Assembly (NCBI GenBank): GCA_024970065.1
Contig: CP103908.1
Location: 310,001 to 374,000 of the forward strand
Direction of reading: 5' to 3'
Length of the DNA stretch: 64,000 bases
From: Pediococcus acidilactici
Lineage (GTDB): Bacteria > Bacillota > Bacilli > Lactobacillales > Lactobacillaceae
In this document: positions 7,518 through 17,421 of the stretch, one piece after another
Layout of the letters: every line of letters starts with the position of its first letter
Position numbering within the stretch: position 1 is the stretch's first letter
The notes under the pieces: model-generated
The model's database searches: none
Told to the model about the DNA's origin: nothing
What the model saw: only the letters and a program-made list of their open reading frames with translations
Position numbers and translations under genes: made by a program

Positions 7518-10500
7518 ATGCCTAAGCGAACGGATTTAAATAAAATTTTGGTGATTGGATCAGGACCAATCATTATTGGTCAGGCGGCCGAATTTGACTA
7601 TTCTGGTACCCAAGCGTGCCTGTCGTTAAAAGAACTCGGCTACCAAACGGTGTTGGTTAACTCAAATCCAGCGACCATCATGACCGATACGGACGTGGCG
7701 GATAAGGTTTATATTGAACCACTCACCCGGCAATTCGTATCCCAAATCATTCGCAAAGAGCGCCCGGATGCCATTTTGCCAACCCTCGGAGGTCAGCAAG
7801 GGCTTAACATGGCGATGGAACTAGCCGAATCAGGAATTCTAAAGGAACTAAATATTGAGCTATTAGGAACTAAATTAGACGCAATCGACCAAGCAGAAGA
7901 TCGCGAACGGTTTCGGTCGTTAATGAAGGAACTTGGTGAACCAGTTCCTGACTCCGCAATTGCGACCACGGTTGCTGAAGCGGTCGACTTCGCTAAGCAA
8001 AGTGGCTTCCCCGTAATCGTCCGGCCCGCCTTTACAATGGGCGGCACCGGCGGCGGAATCGCTAATGACGAAACGGAACTTCGGAAAATTGCCGCCAACG
8101 GACTCACCCTTTCGCCAGTGACCCAAGTGCTGATCGAACAAAGCATTGCCGGAATGAAGGAAATTGAGTTTGAAGTAATGCGGGACCACGCCGATAACGC
8201 GATCGTGGTTTGCAACATGGAAAACTTTGATCCGGTAGGGATTCATACCGGAGACTCAATTGTTTACGCACCGGTTCAAACCTTAAGCGACCGGGAAGTT
8301 CAAGAGTTGCGGGACGCGGCGCTGCGGATTATTCGGGCGTTAAAAATTGAGGGAGGATGCAACGTTCAGTTTGCCCTTGACCCAGTCCAGAATCGGTACT
8401 ACGTGATTGAAGTCAATCCGCGGGTAAGTCGGTCAAGCGCGCTAGCTTCTAAGGCAACCGGCTATCCAATTGCCAAGGTGGCGGCGAAAATTGCCGTTGG
8501 ATTGCAACTCGACGAAATTTTGAATCCGGTGACCGGCTCGACTTACGCGGAATTTGAACCAGCGCTTGATTACGTGGTCTGCAAAATTCCCCGGTGGCCG
8601 TTCGATAAATTTGCCAACGCCGATCGCCGCTTAGGTACCCAAATGAAGGCGACCGGGGAAGTAATGGCGGTTGGTCGCACCGTTGAGGAAGCCACCCAAA
8701 AGGCGTTGCGCTCCCTCGACATTGACGTGACGGAGCTCCATGATGAACGCTTAGCTAACTTAAGCGACACAGAGTTACTTGCTGGAATCAAAGTAGCCCG
8801 AGACGACCGGCTATTCTACCTTTACGAAGCGTTGCGCCGCGGCGAGTCGTTGACTAAATTAGCACAATTAACTAAGATTAGCGTTTATTTTTTGGATAAA
8901 TTACTACATATTTATGAAATTGAAACGGCGTTGCAGGAACACCCCTTTGCAACCGAATGGCTAACCGATGCTAAGCGGTATGGGTTTGCGGATACTACGG
9001 TTGCCCGGCTTTGGCAAACTACTGCGGACCGGGTGCGCGAATTTCGGCAACAAACTGGAATTCAGCCAGTGTACAAGATGATTGATACTTGTGCAGGGGA
9101 GTTTGCTTCCAGCACGCCATATTATTACAGCACCTACGAATTTGAAAACGAAAGTCAAGTTTCAGAAAAGCCCTCCATCCTAGTGCTGGGGTCGGGCCCG
9201 ATTCGGATTGGGCAGGGGGTTGAATTTGACTACGCCACGGTCCATTCGATTCAAGCAATTCGCCAAATGGGTTACGAAGCCATCGTGGTAAATAACAACC
9301 CGGAAACCGTTTCGACCGACTTTTCAATGTCTGACAAACTATATTTTGAGCCGTTAACTGTCGAAGAGGTGCTTAACGTAATCGAGTTAGAGCAACCTAA
9401 GGGCGTAATCGTCCAATTTGGTGGCCAAACCGCGATTAATTTAGCTGAGGCTTTAGCGGACCATGGAGTCCCCGTTTTAAGGACCGCGGTGGAAGACGTG
9501 AACCGTGCCGAAGATCGGGATGAGTTTAACCAGTTAATCACGGAAAACCAGTTCCGACAACCCGAAGGTCGCACTGCTACTACGGTTCCAACGGCAATTA
9601 CGGCGGCTAATCAAATCGGTTATCCGGTGGTTGTCCGTCCAAGTTACGTTCTAGGGGGCCGGGCGATGGAAATTGTCCACAACCAGGCTGAATTGGAAAA
9701 CTACATGCACACCGCGGTCCAGGTTTCCCACCAGCATCCGGTTTTGATCGACCAGTATTTGGTGGGGACGGAATGTGAAGTTGACGTGGTTAGCGACGGG
9801 CACGACGTGGTAATTCCGGGCATTATGGAACATATTGAACGTTCGGGTGTGCATTCGGGAGATTCAATGGCGGTATATCCAGCCCAAACCCTTTCAACAA
9901 CCGTACAGAACCAAATTGTGGAAATCGCGACTAAATTGGCCCGTTGCCTACGGTGCGTAGGGCTAATGAACGTTCAATTTATCGTGCACGACGAACAGGT
10001 TTACGTGATTGAAGTTAACCCGCGCGCTAGTCGGACGATTCCATTGATTAGCAAGGTCACGGATTTACCACTGGCCCGGATCGCAACGAAGGCCATTCTT
10101 GGTCAAATTATTCGGGAACAAGGGCTAACTCCGGGGCTTCACCGACCGGGCAAGTTAATTCACGTGAAGGCGCCGGTCTTCTCCTTCACCAAACTAAACG
10201 ATGTGGATAGTTTACTAGGACCAGAAATGAAATCCACTGGCGAAGTAATGGGGAGCGACCGCACTTTAGCTAAGGCGCTGTATAAAGCGTTGGAGGGCGC
10301 AAAACTTCATTTGCCAGACCACGGCAAAGTTTTACTAACGGTTCGAAATACGGATAAAGAAGAAGTGGTTGGCCTAGCTAAACGTTTCTGGGACCTAGGT
10401 TATCAACTGGTGGCTACTGAAGGGACCGCGGCAGTCTTGAAACAAAACGGCTTACCTGTGGAAACGGTGGAAAAGCTGACGGAATCGACCCAAATTTTAA

Positions 10501-10691
10501 ATGAAATCAAAGAACATGAAATTAGAACGGTGATTAACACCATTGCTGACGATCCGGATAGCGCCAACGACGGAATTAAAATCCGACAAACTGCGCTAAC
10601 CTACGGAGTGCCATTGTTTACCGCCTTGGATACGGTGGATGCCATTTTACAAGTGTTAGAAGCCCAAGCCTTTACTACGGTTCACCTATAA
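7518..10691 (+). CDS. carB: Carbamoyl-phosphate synthase large subunit
   Basis: A 1057-residue synthase of normal bacterial length that makes carbamoyl phosphate from bicarbonate, ammonia and two ATP. It has the expected internal duplication: each half starts with a [18 protein letters not shown] or [17 protein letters not shown] segment (near residues 8 and 552) and an ATP-grasp domain with VEVNPR-type motifs ([14 protein letters not shown] near 297, [14 protein letters not shown] near 836). The last 130 residues form the MGS-like allosteric domain ([13 protein letters not shown] onward). It works with CarA and supplies PyrB. Confidence 0.97.
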   Translation: MPKRTDLNKILVIGSGPIIIGQAAEFDYSGTQACLSLKELGYQTVLVNSNPATIMTDTDVADKVYIEPLTRQFVSQIIRKERPDAILPTLGGQQGLNMAMELAESGILKELNIELLGTKLDAIDQAEDRERFRSLMKELGEPVPDSAIATTVAEAVDFAKQSGFPVIVRPAFTMGGTGGGIANDETELRKIAANGLTLSPVTQVLIEQSIAGMKEIEFEVMRDHADNAIVVCNMENFDPVGIHTGDSIVYAPVQTLSDREVQELRDAALRIIRALKIEGGCNVQFALDPVQNRYYVIEVNPRVSRSSALASKATGYPIAKVAAKIAVGLQLDEILNPVTGSTYAEFEPALDYVVCKIPRWPFDKFANADRRLGTQMKATGEVMAVGRTVEEATQKALRSLDIDVTELHDERLANLSDTELLAGIKVARDDRLFYLYEALRRGESLTKLAQLTKISVYFLDKLLHIYEIETALQEHPFATEWLTDAKRYGFADTTVARLWQTTADRVREFRQQTGIQPVYKMIDTCAGEFASSTPYYYSTYEFENESQVSEKPSILVLGSGPIRIGQGVEFDYATVHSIQAIRQMGYEAIVVNNNPETVSTDFSMSDKLYFEPLTVEEVLNVIELEQPKGVIVQFGGQTAINLAEALADHGVPVLRTAVEDVNRAEDRDEFNQLITENQFRQPEGRTATTVPTAITAANQIGYPVVVRPSYVLGGRAMEIVHNQAELENYMHTAVQVSHQHPVLIDQYLVGTECEVDVVSDGHDVVIPGIMEHIERSGVHSGDSMAVYPAQTLSTTVQNQIVEIATKLARCLRCVGLMNVQFIVHDEQVYVIEVNPRASRTIPLISKVTDLPLARIATKAILGQIIREQGLTPGLHRPGKLIHVKAPVFSFTKLNDVDSLLGPEMKSTGEVMGSDRTLAKALYKALEGAKLHLPDHGKVLLTVRNTDKEEVVGLAKRFWDLGYQLVATEGTAAVLKQNGLPVETVEKLTESTQILNEIKEHEIRTVINTIADDPDSANDGIKIRQTALTYGVPLFTALDTVDAILQVLEAQAFTTVHL

Positions 10692-10702
10692 GGAGGAAGA
10701 TT

Positions 10703-11614
10703 ATGCAACGCTTAGAAACGGAAATTGCGGGAGTAACGTTAAAAAATCCGGTTATGAATGCGAGTGGTACTGCCGCGTATGGTCAGTCCCTGGCGGAGAA
10801 AATGGATTTAAACGAATTGGGCGCCTTAGTGATTAAATCGACCACCCAAACTCCCCGAGCAGGCAACCCGTGGCCCACAACGGCGGAAACCAGCGCGGGC
10901 TGGCTGAACGCGGTGGGGTTAAAGAATCCGGGGATTGATCATGTATTAAGTGAAGAACTTCCGTGGTTAGCCAATAATTTTCCAACGCTACCGATTGTGG
11001 GCAGCGTGGCGGGGAGCACTTTTGAAGAATACGTAACGGTCGCACACCGGATGGCTAGCGCACCGAACGTTAAGTTAATTGAAGTAAACGTCTCCTGCCC
11101 GAACGTGAAGGAAGGCGGAATCGCCTTTGGAACGGAACCACGAATGGTACAAGAACTGACCCAAGCAATTAAGGACCAAGTGAACTGTCCGGTGTTAGTT
11201 AAACTAACTCCCGCGGTGACCGTCATCGAACCCCTCGTACTTGCTGCCGAAGCGGGTGGAGCGGACGGATTAGTCATGATTAATACGTTGATGGGGATGG
11301 AAATTGATCTACACACCCGCAAGCCGCACTTATCAAACGGCACTGGGGGGCTTTCTGGCAAGGCGATTCACCCCCTAGCCGTACGAATGATTCACCAAGC
11401 ACGTCAAGTAACCGATTTGCCAATTATTGGCGTGGGAGGCGTTTTTACTCCCGCAGATGCGTTAGAATTAATGGTAGCAGGAGCACAAGCAATTCAAATT
11501 GGATCCGCAAGTTACGGCAATCCGCGGGCGTGTCACGACGTCATTACGGAATTGCCTGCCGCAATGGATCAATACGGGTTTGAACGGATTGCAGATTTTA
11601 AGGTAAAAAATTAA
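10703..11614 (+). CDS. pyrD: Dihydroorotate dehydrogenase, class 1B-type catalytic subunit
   Basis: A 303-residue FMN-binding barrel that oxidises dihydroorotate to orotate. The catalytic base is Cys132 in NVSCPNVKEGGIAFG; the GADGLVMINTL, TGGLSGKAIHPLAVRMI and GVGGV segments form the FMN site. These patterns match class 1B proteins such as Bacillus PyrD rather than class 1A. Class 1B normally needs PyrK, an FAD and 2Fe-2S partner; no pyrK is in this window. The next gene, 13 bases on, is instead a fumarate-reductase-like flavoprotein. AAGGAGG precedes the ATG. Confidence 0.93.
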   Translation: MQRLETEIAGVTLKNPVMNASGTAAYGQSLAEKMDLNELGALVIKSTTQTPRAGNPWPTTAETSAGWLNAVGLKNPGIDHVLSEELPWLANNFPTLPIVGSVAGSTFEEYVTVAHRMASAPNVKLIEVNVSCPNVKEGGIAFGTEPRMVQELTQAIKDQVNCPVLVKLTPAVTVIEPLVLAAEAGGADGLVMINTLMGMEIDLHTRKPHLSNGTGGLSGKAIHPLAVRMIHQARQVTDLPIIGVGGVFTPADALELMVAGAQAIQIGSASYGNPRACHDVITELPAAMDQYGFERIADFKVKN

Positions 11615-11627
11615 CGGAGGCAGAGTA

Positions 11628-13010
11628 ATGGCACAATCCCAAGAACTTCAAACAACCACCAGCAAAAAGCAATTTGATACCGTAATCGTGGGGGCCGGGA
11701 GTGCGGGTTTAGTAAGTGCACTCGCGTTAACCGAAGCGGGAAAACAAGTGGTCGTTTTAGAAAAGATGGCCAAGCCTGGCGGAAACTCTATCCGGGCTTC
11801 TTCAGGAATGAACGCTGCTAAAACGGCTGTTCAGGAGCACGCGGGGATTAAGGATACTTACGAAGCCTTTTTTGAAGATACCTACCGGGGTGGCGGCCAG
11901 CAAAATGACGTGGACATGCTGCGCTATTTTACTAGTCACGCAGCCGAGGCGGTGGATTGGCTAAAAAATCACGGCATTATTTTAGATGATTTGACCTTAA
12001 CCGGTGGAATGGCGGTAAAGCGGGCGCACCGACCAAGCAGTGCGCCGGCGATTGGTGGTTACTTGATACACCATTTAATAGATGACTTGGCAGAAAAACA
12101 GGTGCCGGTGTTTTGTGAAACTAAGGTAGTCAATATTATTCGTACGGAAGCCGGGGATTTTGAGGTGGTTACCGAAAATCCAGCTGGGATTCGAGAAACT
12201 CTCCATAGCAAGACGATTATTTTAGCAACCGGAGGCTTTTCGGCCAGCCAAGATTTAATTGGGCACTACCGACCTGATTTACTGCATTACCGCACCACGA
12301 ACCAACCGGGAGCGACCGGCGATGGACTCCGGCTAGCACAGCAGTTGGGAGCTCAGTTGGTCGATATGGCGGAAGTTCAAGTGCATCCCACCGTTTATCA
12401 AGATTCAGTAAAGACCTTTTTAATTGGGGAAACGGTCCGCGGCGAGGGCGCGATTCTCGTTAATCATCAAGGACGCCGGTTCGTTAACGAATTGGCCACC
12501 CGTAAAGAAGTTACGGCGGCGATTAACGCGCAAACTCCGGCCAACGCTTTTCTAATTTTTAACCAAGCGTTGATTAACCGGGTGGTTGCCGTCCAATTTT
12601 ACGACCAAATTGGTTTGGTCACCCATGGTGCAACCCTTGCAGAATTAGCCGACCAATTGGAAATTTCCCAAGCCGCTTTGGATACTACGATGGCAACTTG
12701 GCAAACGGTAGTTCACCAACAGCATGATGCAGAATTTGGCCGCACCACCGGCTTGGTAGATGACTTTGCAACCGGGCCTTTTGCGGCGATTCCGGTGGCA
12801 CCAGCCGTACATTACACGATGGGCGGCTTAAAAGTTAACGTACAAACTCAAGTTTTAGATGATCAACAACAACCGATTGCGGGATTATATGCGGCTGGGG
12901 AAACCGTGGGCGGATTGCACGGTAATAACCGGCTCGGAGGTAATTCGATTGCGGAAACGGTGGTCTTTGGGTTGGCGGCCGCTCGTCAGATTAGAAATTA
13001 TCAATCTTAA
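11628..13010 (+). CDS. Fumarate-reductase-like FAD flavoprotein (flavocytochrome c family)
   Basis: A 460-residue soluble flavoprotein. The FAD-binding Rossmann motif is VIVGAGSAGLVSALAL near residue 19. Residues matching the fumarate-reductase active site of Shewanella flavocytochrome c3 are seen: His253 in VQVHPT, Glu268 and Arg271 in GETVRGEGA, Arg292 in NELATR, His395 in VHYTMGG and Arg435 in NNRLGGNS. The threonine beside the Glu is Gly or shifted here. There is no signal peptide, haem motif or FMN domain, so it is probably cytoplasmic. GGAGG lies before the ATG and the gene is 13 bases after pyrD, so it is the last gene of the pyr operon. Other members act on urocanate or similar acids, so the substrate is inferred. 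Confidence 0.85.
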   Translation: MAQSQELQTTTSKKQFDTVIVGAGSAGLVSALALTEAGKQVVVLEKMAKPGGNSIRASSGMNAAKTAVQEHAGIKDTYEAFFEDTYRGGGQQNDVDMLRYFTSHAAEAVDWLKNHGIILDDLTLTGGMAVKRAHRPSSAPAIGGYLIHHLIDDLAEKQVPVFCETKVVNIIRTEAGDFEVVTENPAGIRETLHSKTIILATGGFSASQDLIGHYRPDLLHYRTTNQPGATGDGLRLAQQLGAQLVDMAEVQVHPTVYQDSVKTFLIGETVRGEGAILVNHQGRRFVNELATRKEVTAAINAQTPANAFLIFNQALINRVVAVQFYDQIGLVTHGATLAELADQLEISQAALDTTMATWQTVVHQQHDAEFGRTTGLVDDFATGPFAAIPVAPAVHYTMGGLKVNVQTQVLDDQQQPIAGLYAAGETVGGLHGNNRLGGNSIAETVVFGLAAARQIRNYQS

Positions 13011-13028
13011 TTAATAAAGTAAAGCTAT

Positions 13029-13127
13029 TAGAGTGATTTGGAATTGATAACTATGTATAGGGGTTAACTCGTGATCAAAGTTTAACGGAGAAGGTTGTTC
13101 GTTACGTGTTCGAATCGATGAGCATAC
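13029..13127 (+). repeat. Decayed R1 element after the fumarate-reductase-like gene
   Basis: TTAGAGTG at the left resembles the R1 start, and GTTTAACGGAGAAGGTTG followed by ACGTGTTCGAATCGATGAGC resembles the R1 3' half and tail. No inner hairpin remains. Orientation is that of the preceding gene. This is a weaker match than the six other loci. Confidence 0.45.
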
Positions 13128-13174
13128 AAAACGAGAAGCTACCAGATAAAAGTCTGATAGCTTCTCGTTTGTTT
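13128..13174. terminator. Terminator between the pyr operon and the IscA-like gene
   Basis: Arms AAACGAGAAGCTA and TAGCTTCTCGTTT are perfect complements with three more pairs beyond and TTT after. It can serve both convergent genes. Confidence 0.8.
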
Positions 13175-13182
13175 CGTTTAGG

Positions 13183-13590
13183 TTAGCAAATTTGATTACC
13201 TAATTCTTGCATATCTTTCTTAAGTTGCTTACCGTCTCCGTCGTTTTGGGGGACAAAGTTCGTTACCGTAACGGCGTTGTCAATAATTCCACTGTTATCG
13301 CGAAGTGCTAGCAAACCCATCTTGTAGTCAAGGGTTAGGCCTTCACCTAAATAAGTGGGTTCGTCATGACCGGTAGAAAGCTCCAAACCAGCGTTGTTTT
13401 CGATTGGTTCAGCGTAGTCAGCATCTTCATTGTCCGCAACCACTAGTTGGAACTTATTTCCGATTGAACATGAACCGCCTAGTTTAGAAAACTTGCTTGA
13501 TCCGTCGTCTAGTGCCAAAAAGACGTGGCGTTGACCGATGTTTTTAGTGCTTAAATATTCTTGTGCAGATGGAGTAATGTTAATTTTCAT
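13183..13590 (-). CDS. IscA/HesB-like iron-sulfur cluster biosynthesis family protein
   Basis: A 135-residue protein of the HesB-like fold found widely in lactobacilli. It starts with KINITPSAQEYLS and has the LALDDGSSKFSKLGGSC region; only one Cys of the usual A-type three-cysteine set is seen in the core, plus a final Cys at the C-terminus, so classical cluster transfer is doubtful. The ATG at 13590 is chosen because GGGAGG lies eight bases upstream; the in-frame TTG at 13605 overlaps no ribosome site. It probably stands alone, convergent with the pyr operon. Confidence 0.75.
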   Translation of the reverse strand: MKINITPSAQEYLSTKNIGQRHVFLALDDGSSKFSKLGGSCSIGNKFQLVVADNEDADYAEPIENNAGLELSTGHDEPTYLGEGLTLDYKMGLLALRDNSGIIDNAVTVTNFVPQNDGDGKQLKKDMQELGNQIC

Positions 13591-13682
13591 AGTGTGGCCT
13601 CCCAATAAATTGACTGAATGACTTTTACCTACGAACTAATCCTAGCGCAAGGAGGTACGGAAGTTAAAAATTATGCTTGTGA

Positions 13683-15119
13683 TTATGCGTCCAAAGTTTT
13701 CTGCCGGGCAATTAACCAACGGCGGATTACAATGATATCGGCGATTGCAAGTAATCCGGCAGAAATGGCGAATGAAAAATGCATTCCGAAAATAAAGAGT
13801 TGGTCATTGCCGTGTGGATAGGTGGTTAAGTTAGTGTGTGCTTTGGCGCTCATCAACAAGAATAACGCTGACGTAGAAATTGTTACCCCTAAAATCATTC
13901 CGAGGTTCCGTGCCAGGGCGTTGACGCTGCCCGCAATCCCTAAACGGTTGTGCGGTACCGCCGACATTACGGAAGCATTGTTAGGGGATTGGAATAATCC
14001 AGTTCCCATTCCGGTAATAATAGAAGTAAAAATAAAGAACCAGTATGGCGTTTGTAAGTTGAATCCCATAATTAGGAACTGTGAAATTAATAGCAGCGTT
14101 ACGCCGATTACGGTGATTTTAGCACCACCAAATTTGTCAGATAAAAAGCCGCCCACGGGTCCGAAAATTACCATGGTCAACGGAATGATGGACAAAAGGG
14201 TTCCGGCCACGCCCGAAGATAGGCCCCGGGCGTTAACTAGGTAATAGGGCATTAAAACGTTGTAAAAGAAGCCGTTAATAAATACAAGCAGAGCGGCAAT
14301 TAATCCCAGCGTAAAGTCGGCATATTGAAAAATCGATAGGTCTAACAAAGGGTGCCGACGGTGGTTTTCGGTATGAATAAATAAACCAAACGAAATTATA
14401 GCAATTAATAAGGCTCCCAGAATTAATGGGTTGGAATACCCGCGTTCCTGGCCACGAAGAATTGCAAAGAAAAAGGTAATGATACAGATTGCAAATTCAA
14501 TTGCTCCCATCCAATCGATGGGTGCGTTGGCTGCGAGGGGCTGGTCATGGGGTAAACTCTTTAATCCAATTAAAACGGCAAGGATTCCGATGGGGACGTT
14601 AATCCAAAAAATGTAGTTCCAAGTTAAATAATTTAAGATTAGACCACCAATTGCGGGGCCGGCAACGGCTCCTAGCGCAACGAAGGTTCCGATTACTCCC
14701 ATTGCCCGTCCCCGTTGTTCAATGGGAAAGGTACTCGTAGTAATTCCAAAACTGTTAGACATGGTCATGGCAGCTCCGATTGCCTGAACGGCCCGGGCGA
14801 ATAGTAAAAACGCCAGGCCTAAATTAATTCCGGCAAGTAGAGATCCCAAAATAAATATGGCGGTTCCGATCCGGAATACTTTTGATTTTCCAATTACGTC
14901 CCCTAAGCGACCAAAAAACATTAGTAGGGCGCTAATGACGATCAAATAAATAGAAACGACCCATTCAATTCGACTTAGGCTAATGTTCATTTCCTTTGAC
15001 ATGATGGGCATGGCGATGTTGACGATTGAGCCATCAAGGGTGGACATGAAGGTGAAAATGCCCAGTGCAATTAGAATTAGCGTTTTATTCGTTTTTGAAG
15101 GCGCTTGTGACTGCTTCAT
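13683..15119 (-). CDS. MFS drug-efflux transporter, DHA2 (EmrB/QacA) type
   Basis: A 478-residue protein with about 14 membrane segments. The N-terminal TLDGSIVNIAMP is the DHA2 motif D1 (LDxTIVNVALP-like), GRLGDVIGKSKVFRIG is motif A after helix 2, and the VGPAIGGLI-like AGPAIGGLIL is motif C of helix 5, which marks drug/proton antiporters. It would export hydrophobic compounds across the membrane. The ATG at 15119 follows AGGAGGAAG. No regulator gene is attached. Confidence 0.88.
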   Translation of the reverse strand: MKQSQAPSKTNKTLILIALGIFTFMSTLDGSIVNIAMPIMSKEMNISLSRIEWVVSIYLIVISALLMFFGRLGDVIGKSKVFRIGTAIFILGSLLAGINLGLAFLLFARAVQAIGAAMTMSNSFGITTSTFPIEQRGRAMGVIGTFVALGAVAGPAIGGLILNYLTWNYIFWINVPIGILAVLIGLKSLPHDQPLAANAPIDWMGAIEFAICIITFFFAILRGQERGYSNPLILGALLIAIISFGLFIHTENHRRHPLLDLSIFQYADFTLGLIAALLVFINGFFYNVLMPYYLVNARGLSSGVAGTLLSIIPLTMVIFGPVGGFLSDKFGGAKITVIGVTLLLISQFLIMGFNLQTPYWFFIFTSIITGMGTGLFQSPNNASVMSAVPHNRLGIAGSVNALARNLGMILGVTISTSALFLLMSAKAHTNLTTYPHGNDQLFIFGMHFSFAISAGLLAIADIIVIRRWLIARQKTLDA

Positions 15120-15270
15120 TCAATTCTTCCTCCTGAAAATAATTTGTACAACTACATATTTTCCCGTTATCATGGGAAAAGTCAATCTTTTCGGGCTATA
15201 AACTATCTAGGCTGTTAAAAAAGTGGGTTTCTAGATAAAATAGAAGAAAAGTAGGAAAGTGGGTAGACTA

Positions 15271-15651
15271 ATGACACCAAAAAAAATCGACCACGTTGCA
15301 ATTATTTGTACCGATTATGCTGCAGCCCGGAAATTTTACGTGGAACAGTTAGGGATGCAAGTGGTGCAAGAAACTAAACGAAGTGATAAACAGGATGTTA
15401 AGTTAGACCTGAGTTTTGGAGACTTGATGGTAGAATTATTCATCAAGTCCACGGCGCCTAAACGACTTACGTATCCTGAAGCAGCGGGATTGCGGCACCT
15501 ATGCTTTAAAACGGAGGACATCGCTGCTGACGTTGCTGAATTGAAGGCTAAGGGGATTCGGGTAGAACCTATTCGCAAAGACGACCTCAATCAGCGTAAA
15601 ATGACCTTTTTCTTTGACCCGGATGGCTTACCGATTGAATTACACGAATGA
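15271..15651 (+). CDS. VOC-family (glyoxalase/bleomycin-resistance fold) protein
   Basis: A 126-residue single-domain VOC protein with two beta-alpha-beta-beta-beta modules. It has IDHVAIICTDYAAARKFY at the start, LRHLCFKTEDI in the middle and FFFDPDGLPIELHE at the end. The putative metal ligands are His in IDHVA, Glu in VELF, His in LRHLC and the last Glu in ELHE. The pattern resembles the YaeR/SMU1112c group of uncertain substrate. The ATG at 15271 is preferred over GTG at 15259, since AGGAAAG is upstream. Confidence 0.8.
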   Translation: MTPKKIDHVAIICTDYAAARKFYVEQLGMQVVQETKRSDKQDVKLDLSFGDLMVELFIKSTAPKRLTYPEAAGLRHLCFKTEDIAADVAELKAKGIRVEPIRKDDLNQRKMTFFFDPDGLPIELHE

Positions 15652-15672
15652 AGTTGACTTCGTGGTAAGAGG

Positions 15673-15713
15673 AAAAAATAACCGTCACGTCCGGAGGCGT
15701 AGCGGTTATTTTT
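15673..15713 (+). terminator. Terminator of the VOC gene
   Basis: Arms AAAAAATAACCG and CGGTTATTTTT with a 18-base loop that can itself pair (ACGTCC/GGAGGCGT region), followed by Ts. Confidence 0.7.
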
Positions 15714-15727
15714 GCTTGGTGATTAAA

Positions 15728-15872
15728 GGCGGAGGGAATATTGCAGTACAGCTGCAATGGTTTTCCGCCCTCAGCATTCTGTGGTTAATAAAATTTTAGC
15801 CTTAATTGCTAACTTCGCAATCAAGGCTAAAATCTAATTAATCCCTAACTCTGCCGAGGTTTTTCACACGCT
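15728..15872 (-). repeat. R1 hairpin element after the small hypothetical gene
   Basis: Read on the minus strand it starts on the stop codon (TAG followed by CGTGTG). Outer arms are CCTCGGCA and TGCTGAGG, then GGATTAATTAGA, inner arms TTTTAGCCTTGATTGC and GCAATTAAGGCTAAAA, then TATTAACC. Its tail differs from other copies: it forms a separate hairpin with arms GGCGGAAAA and TTCCCTCCGCC around TTGCAGCTGTACTGCAA. It keeps the R1 layout with sequences unlike the others. Confidence 0.7.
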
Positions 15873-16101
15873 AAATCTTTTTATGCACATCATACGATAC
15901 ATTATTTTTATCTTGGTTAGGCTTGCGATCCTTTACGTAAAAAATAGCGTATTCTTCGTTTTTATCTTTATTATTAACGACTACTAGTTCGTCATCCAGC
16001 TGTTGTTTTTGTTTATAGAGGTGTCCCTTACGCACCGCCTCGTTATAGTCGTGAAAATTACCGATCGAATCACCGGGGTTAAAGAAAATTGTTTCACTCA
16101 T
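15871..16101 (-). CDS. Small hypothetical protein
   Basis: A 76-residue polar protein (starts MSETIFFNPGDSIGNFHD) without membrane segments or known motif. The middle holds KQKQQLDDELVVVNN and the end is rich in Lys, Asp and Asn. The ATG at 16101 is eight bases after AGGAGG, a very good site, which supports a real gene. It is divergent from nagB. No function is assigned. Confidence 0.6.
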   Translation of the reverse strand: MSETIFFNPGDSIGNFHDYNEAVRKGHLYKQKQQLDDELVVVNNKDKNEEYAIFYVKDRKPNQDKNNVSYDVHKKI

Positions 16102-16251
16102 GGTATCCACCTCCTACGCTACCTTAACTATAGATGAAAATGTACGCGTTTTCAACAATTTCGCTACGCGCTTAATTAATTGCGCGAAAACCCTAAAAAG
16201 AGACGATTAAAATAAAAGTTTAGTATTTTTTGCGTTTTATTGGCTTATCTA

Positions 16252-16280
16252 TTGCATTTTGGTTTAGACCATTTTATAAT
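16252..16280 (+). promoter_or_regulatory. nagB promoter with a GntR-type operator
   Basis: TTGCAT (16252-16257), a 17-base spacer and TATAAT (16275-16280). The spacer contains TGGTTTAGACCA (16260-16271), a near-perfect palindrome like the TGGTCTAGACCA operators of GntR/HutC regulators such as NagR. Binding there would block the promoter; a related half site, GGACTATACCAA, follows the -10 box. Confidence 0.7.
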
Positions 16281-16315
16281 TGGACTATACCAAAAAGAAA
16301 AAAGGAGCGCTGACT

Positions 16316-17029
16316 ATGAAGGTAATTATCGTAAAAAATGATGTTGAAGGCGGAAAAGAAGGTTACAAAGTTTTTGCTGACGCAAAGAAAAATGGGGCAA
16401 AGACGTTCGGTTTAGCTACCGGAAGTACTCCAATTACCACTTATCAAGAAATCATTAAAAGTGATTTAGATTTTTCAGACTCAATTTCAATTAACTTGGA
16501 CGAATACGTGGGACTTCCTGCTGACAGTGATCAAAGCTACAACTACTTCATGCACAAGAACCTATTTGATGCAAAGCCATTCAAACACTCATATTTACCA
16601 AATGGTCGCGCAAAAGACATTGAAGCAGAAGCAAAGCATTACGATGAAATTATTGCGGAAAACCCAATCGACCTACAAATTTTAGGAATTGGCCGCAACG
16701 GACACATTGGTTTCAACGAACCAGGAACTCCTGCAGATAGCACTACTCATAAGGTAGCATTAACCCAATCTACTATTGATGCTAACGCTCGTTTCTTTGA
16801 ACACGAAGAAGACGTTCCGCGTTTTGCAATTTCAATGGGCTTGGCTTCAATCATGCAAAGCAAGCACATCCTGATGGAAGCTTATGGTGAAGACAAGGCG
16901 GACGCCATCAAGGGAATGATCGAAGGACCAGTAACTACTGATTTACCAGCAAGCTTGCTCCAAAATCACGACAACGTTACCGTGATCGTTGACGAGGCAG
17001 CCGCAAGTAAATTGAGTGGCAAGTACTAA
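16316..17029 (+). CDS. nagB: Glucosamine-6-phosphate deaminase
   Basis: A 237-residue enzyme that converts glucosamine-6-phosphate to fructose-6-phosphate and ammonia. It shows the family segments [14 protein letters not shown] near residue 38, [10 protein letters not shown] near residue 62, [18 protein letters not shown] near residue 122 (catalytic Asp/His region) and [19 protein letters not shown] near 180. The length is that of short Gram-positive NagB, which lacks the allosteric tail of the E. coli enzyme. ATG 16316 follows AAAGGAG. It is a single-gene unit between an operator-type promoter and a terminator. Confidence 0.95.
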   Translation: MKVIIVKNDVEGGKEGYKVFADAKKNGAKTFGLATGSTPITTYQEIIKSDLDFSDSISINLDEYVGLPADSDQSYNYFMHKNLFDAKPFKHSYLPNGRAKDIEAEAKHYDEIIAENPIDLQILGIGRNGHIGFNEPGTPADSTTHKVALTQSTIDANARFFEHEEDVPRFAISMGLASIMQSKHILMEAYGEDKADAIKGMIEGPVTTDLPASLLQNHDNVTVIVDEAAASKLSGKY

Positions 17030-17129
17030 GAATAAACACTTGGAAAGTTAAAACTTTGTGAAACCAAAATCGAAAAAGGGTATTTTTTTCGACTAGGTTA
17101 TCTAAAAAAGTAAAATATTGACTCCAATG

Positions 17130-17165
17130 AGGAGATTAAGGGAAAGATTCCTTAATCTCCTTTTA
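17130..17165 (+). terminator. Terminator of nagB
   Basis: Twelve-base perfect arms AGGAGATTAAGG and CCTTAATCTCCT with an eight-base loop, then a T-rich run. Confidence 0.85.
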
Positions 17166-17201
17166 TTTTCCGTCATTTTCGAACAAAAAGGTGCCAAAGG
17201 A

Positions 17202-17216
17202 TTGAAAACGTTTCCC
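17202..17216 (+). promoter_or_regulatory. CcpA site (cre) upstream of ackA
   Basis: TTGAAAACGTTTCCC fits the cre consensus WTGNAANCGNWNNCW at 14 of 15 places. A cre upstream of ackA is the classical arrangement for CcpA activation in Bacillus. It lies about 205 bases before the ackA start, within a 392-base gap that also holds the nagB terminator; I saw no gene in the rest. Confidence 0.65.
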
Positions 17217-17421
17217 ATTTGGAATAAGATTATTTTATAAGTATTGGGATAAATAGTGCCCAAACGTCACTAATTTTGTTATTTTTAATATAAAGAATTT
17301 ACCGTAAAGTGGGGTAGCACTCCTTTTTAATAGTTATTAGTTATCTAAATAATAACTTTTAGAGGAAAAAAGCGGTCGGATTCTGATAAAATAAGTCTTA
17401 TTGTAAGGGAGCAATCACAAA

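Noticed and set aside
7793..9574. Long open frames antisense to carB
   Set aside because: They mirror the high-GC third positions of carB, have no ribosome sites and no recognisable protein; shadows of the real gene.
15190..15270. GTG at 15259 as start of the VOC protein
   Set aside because: It overlaps the ribosome site; the ATG at 15271 is better placed.
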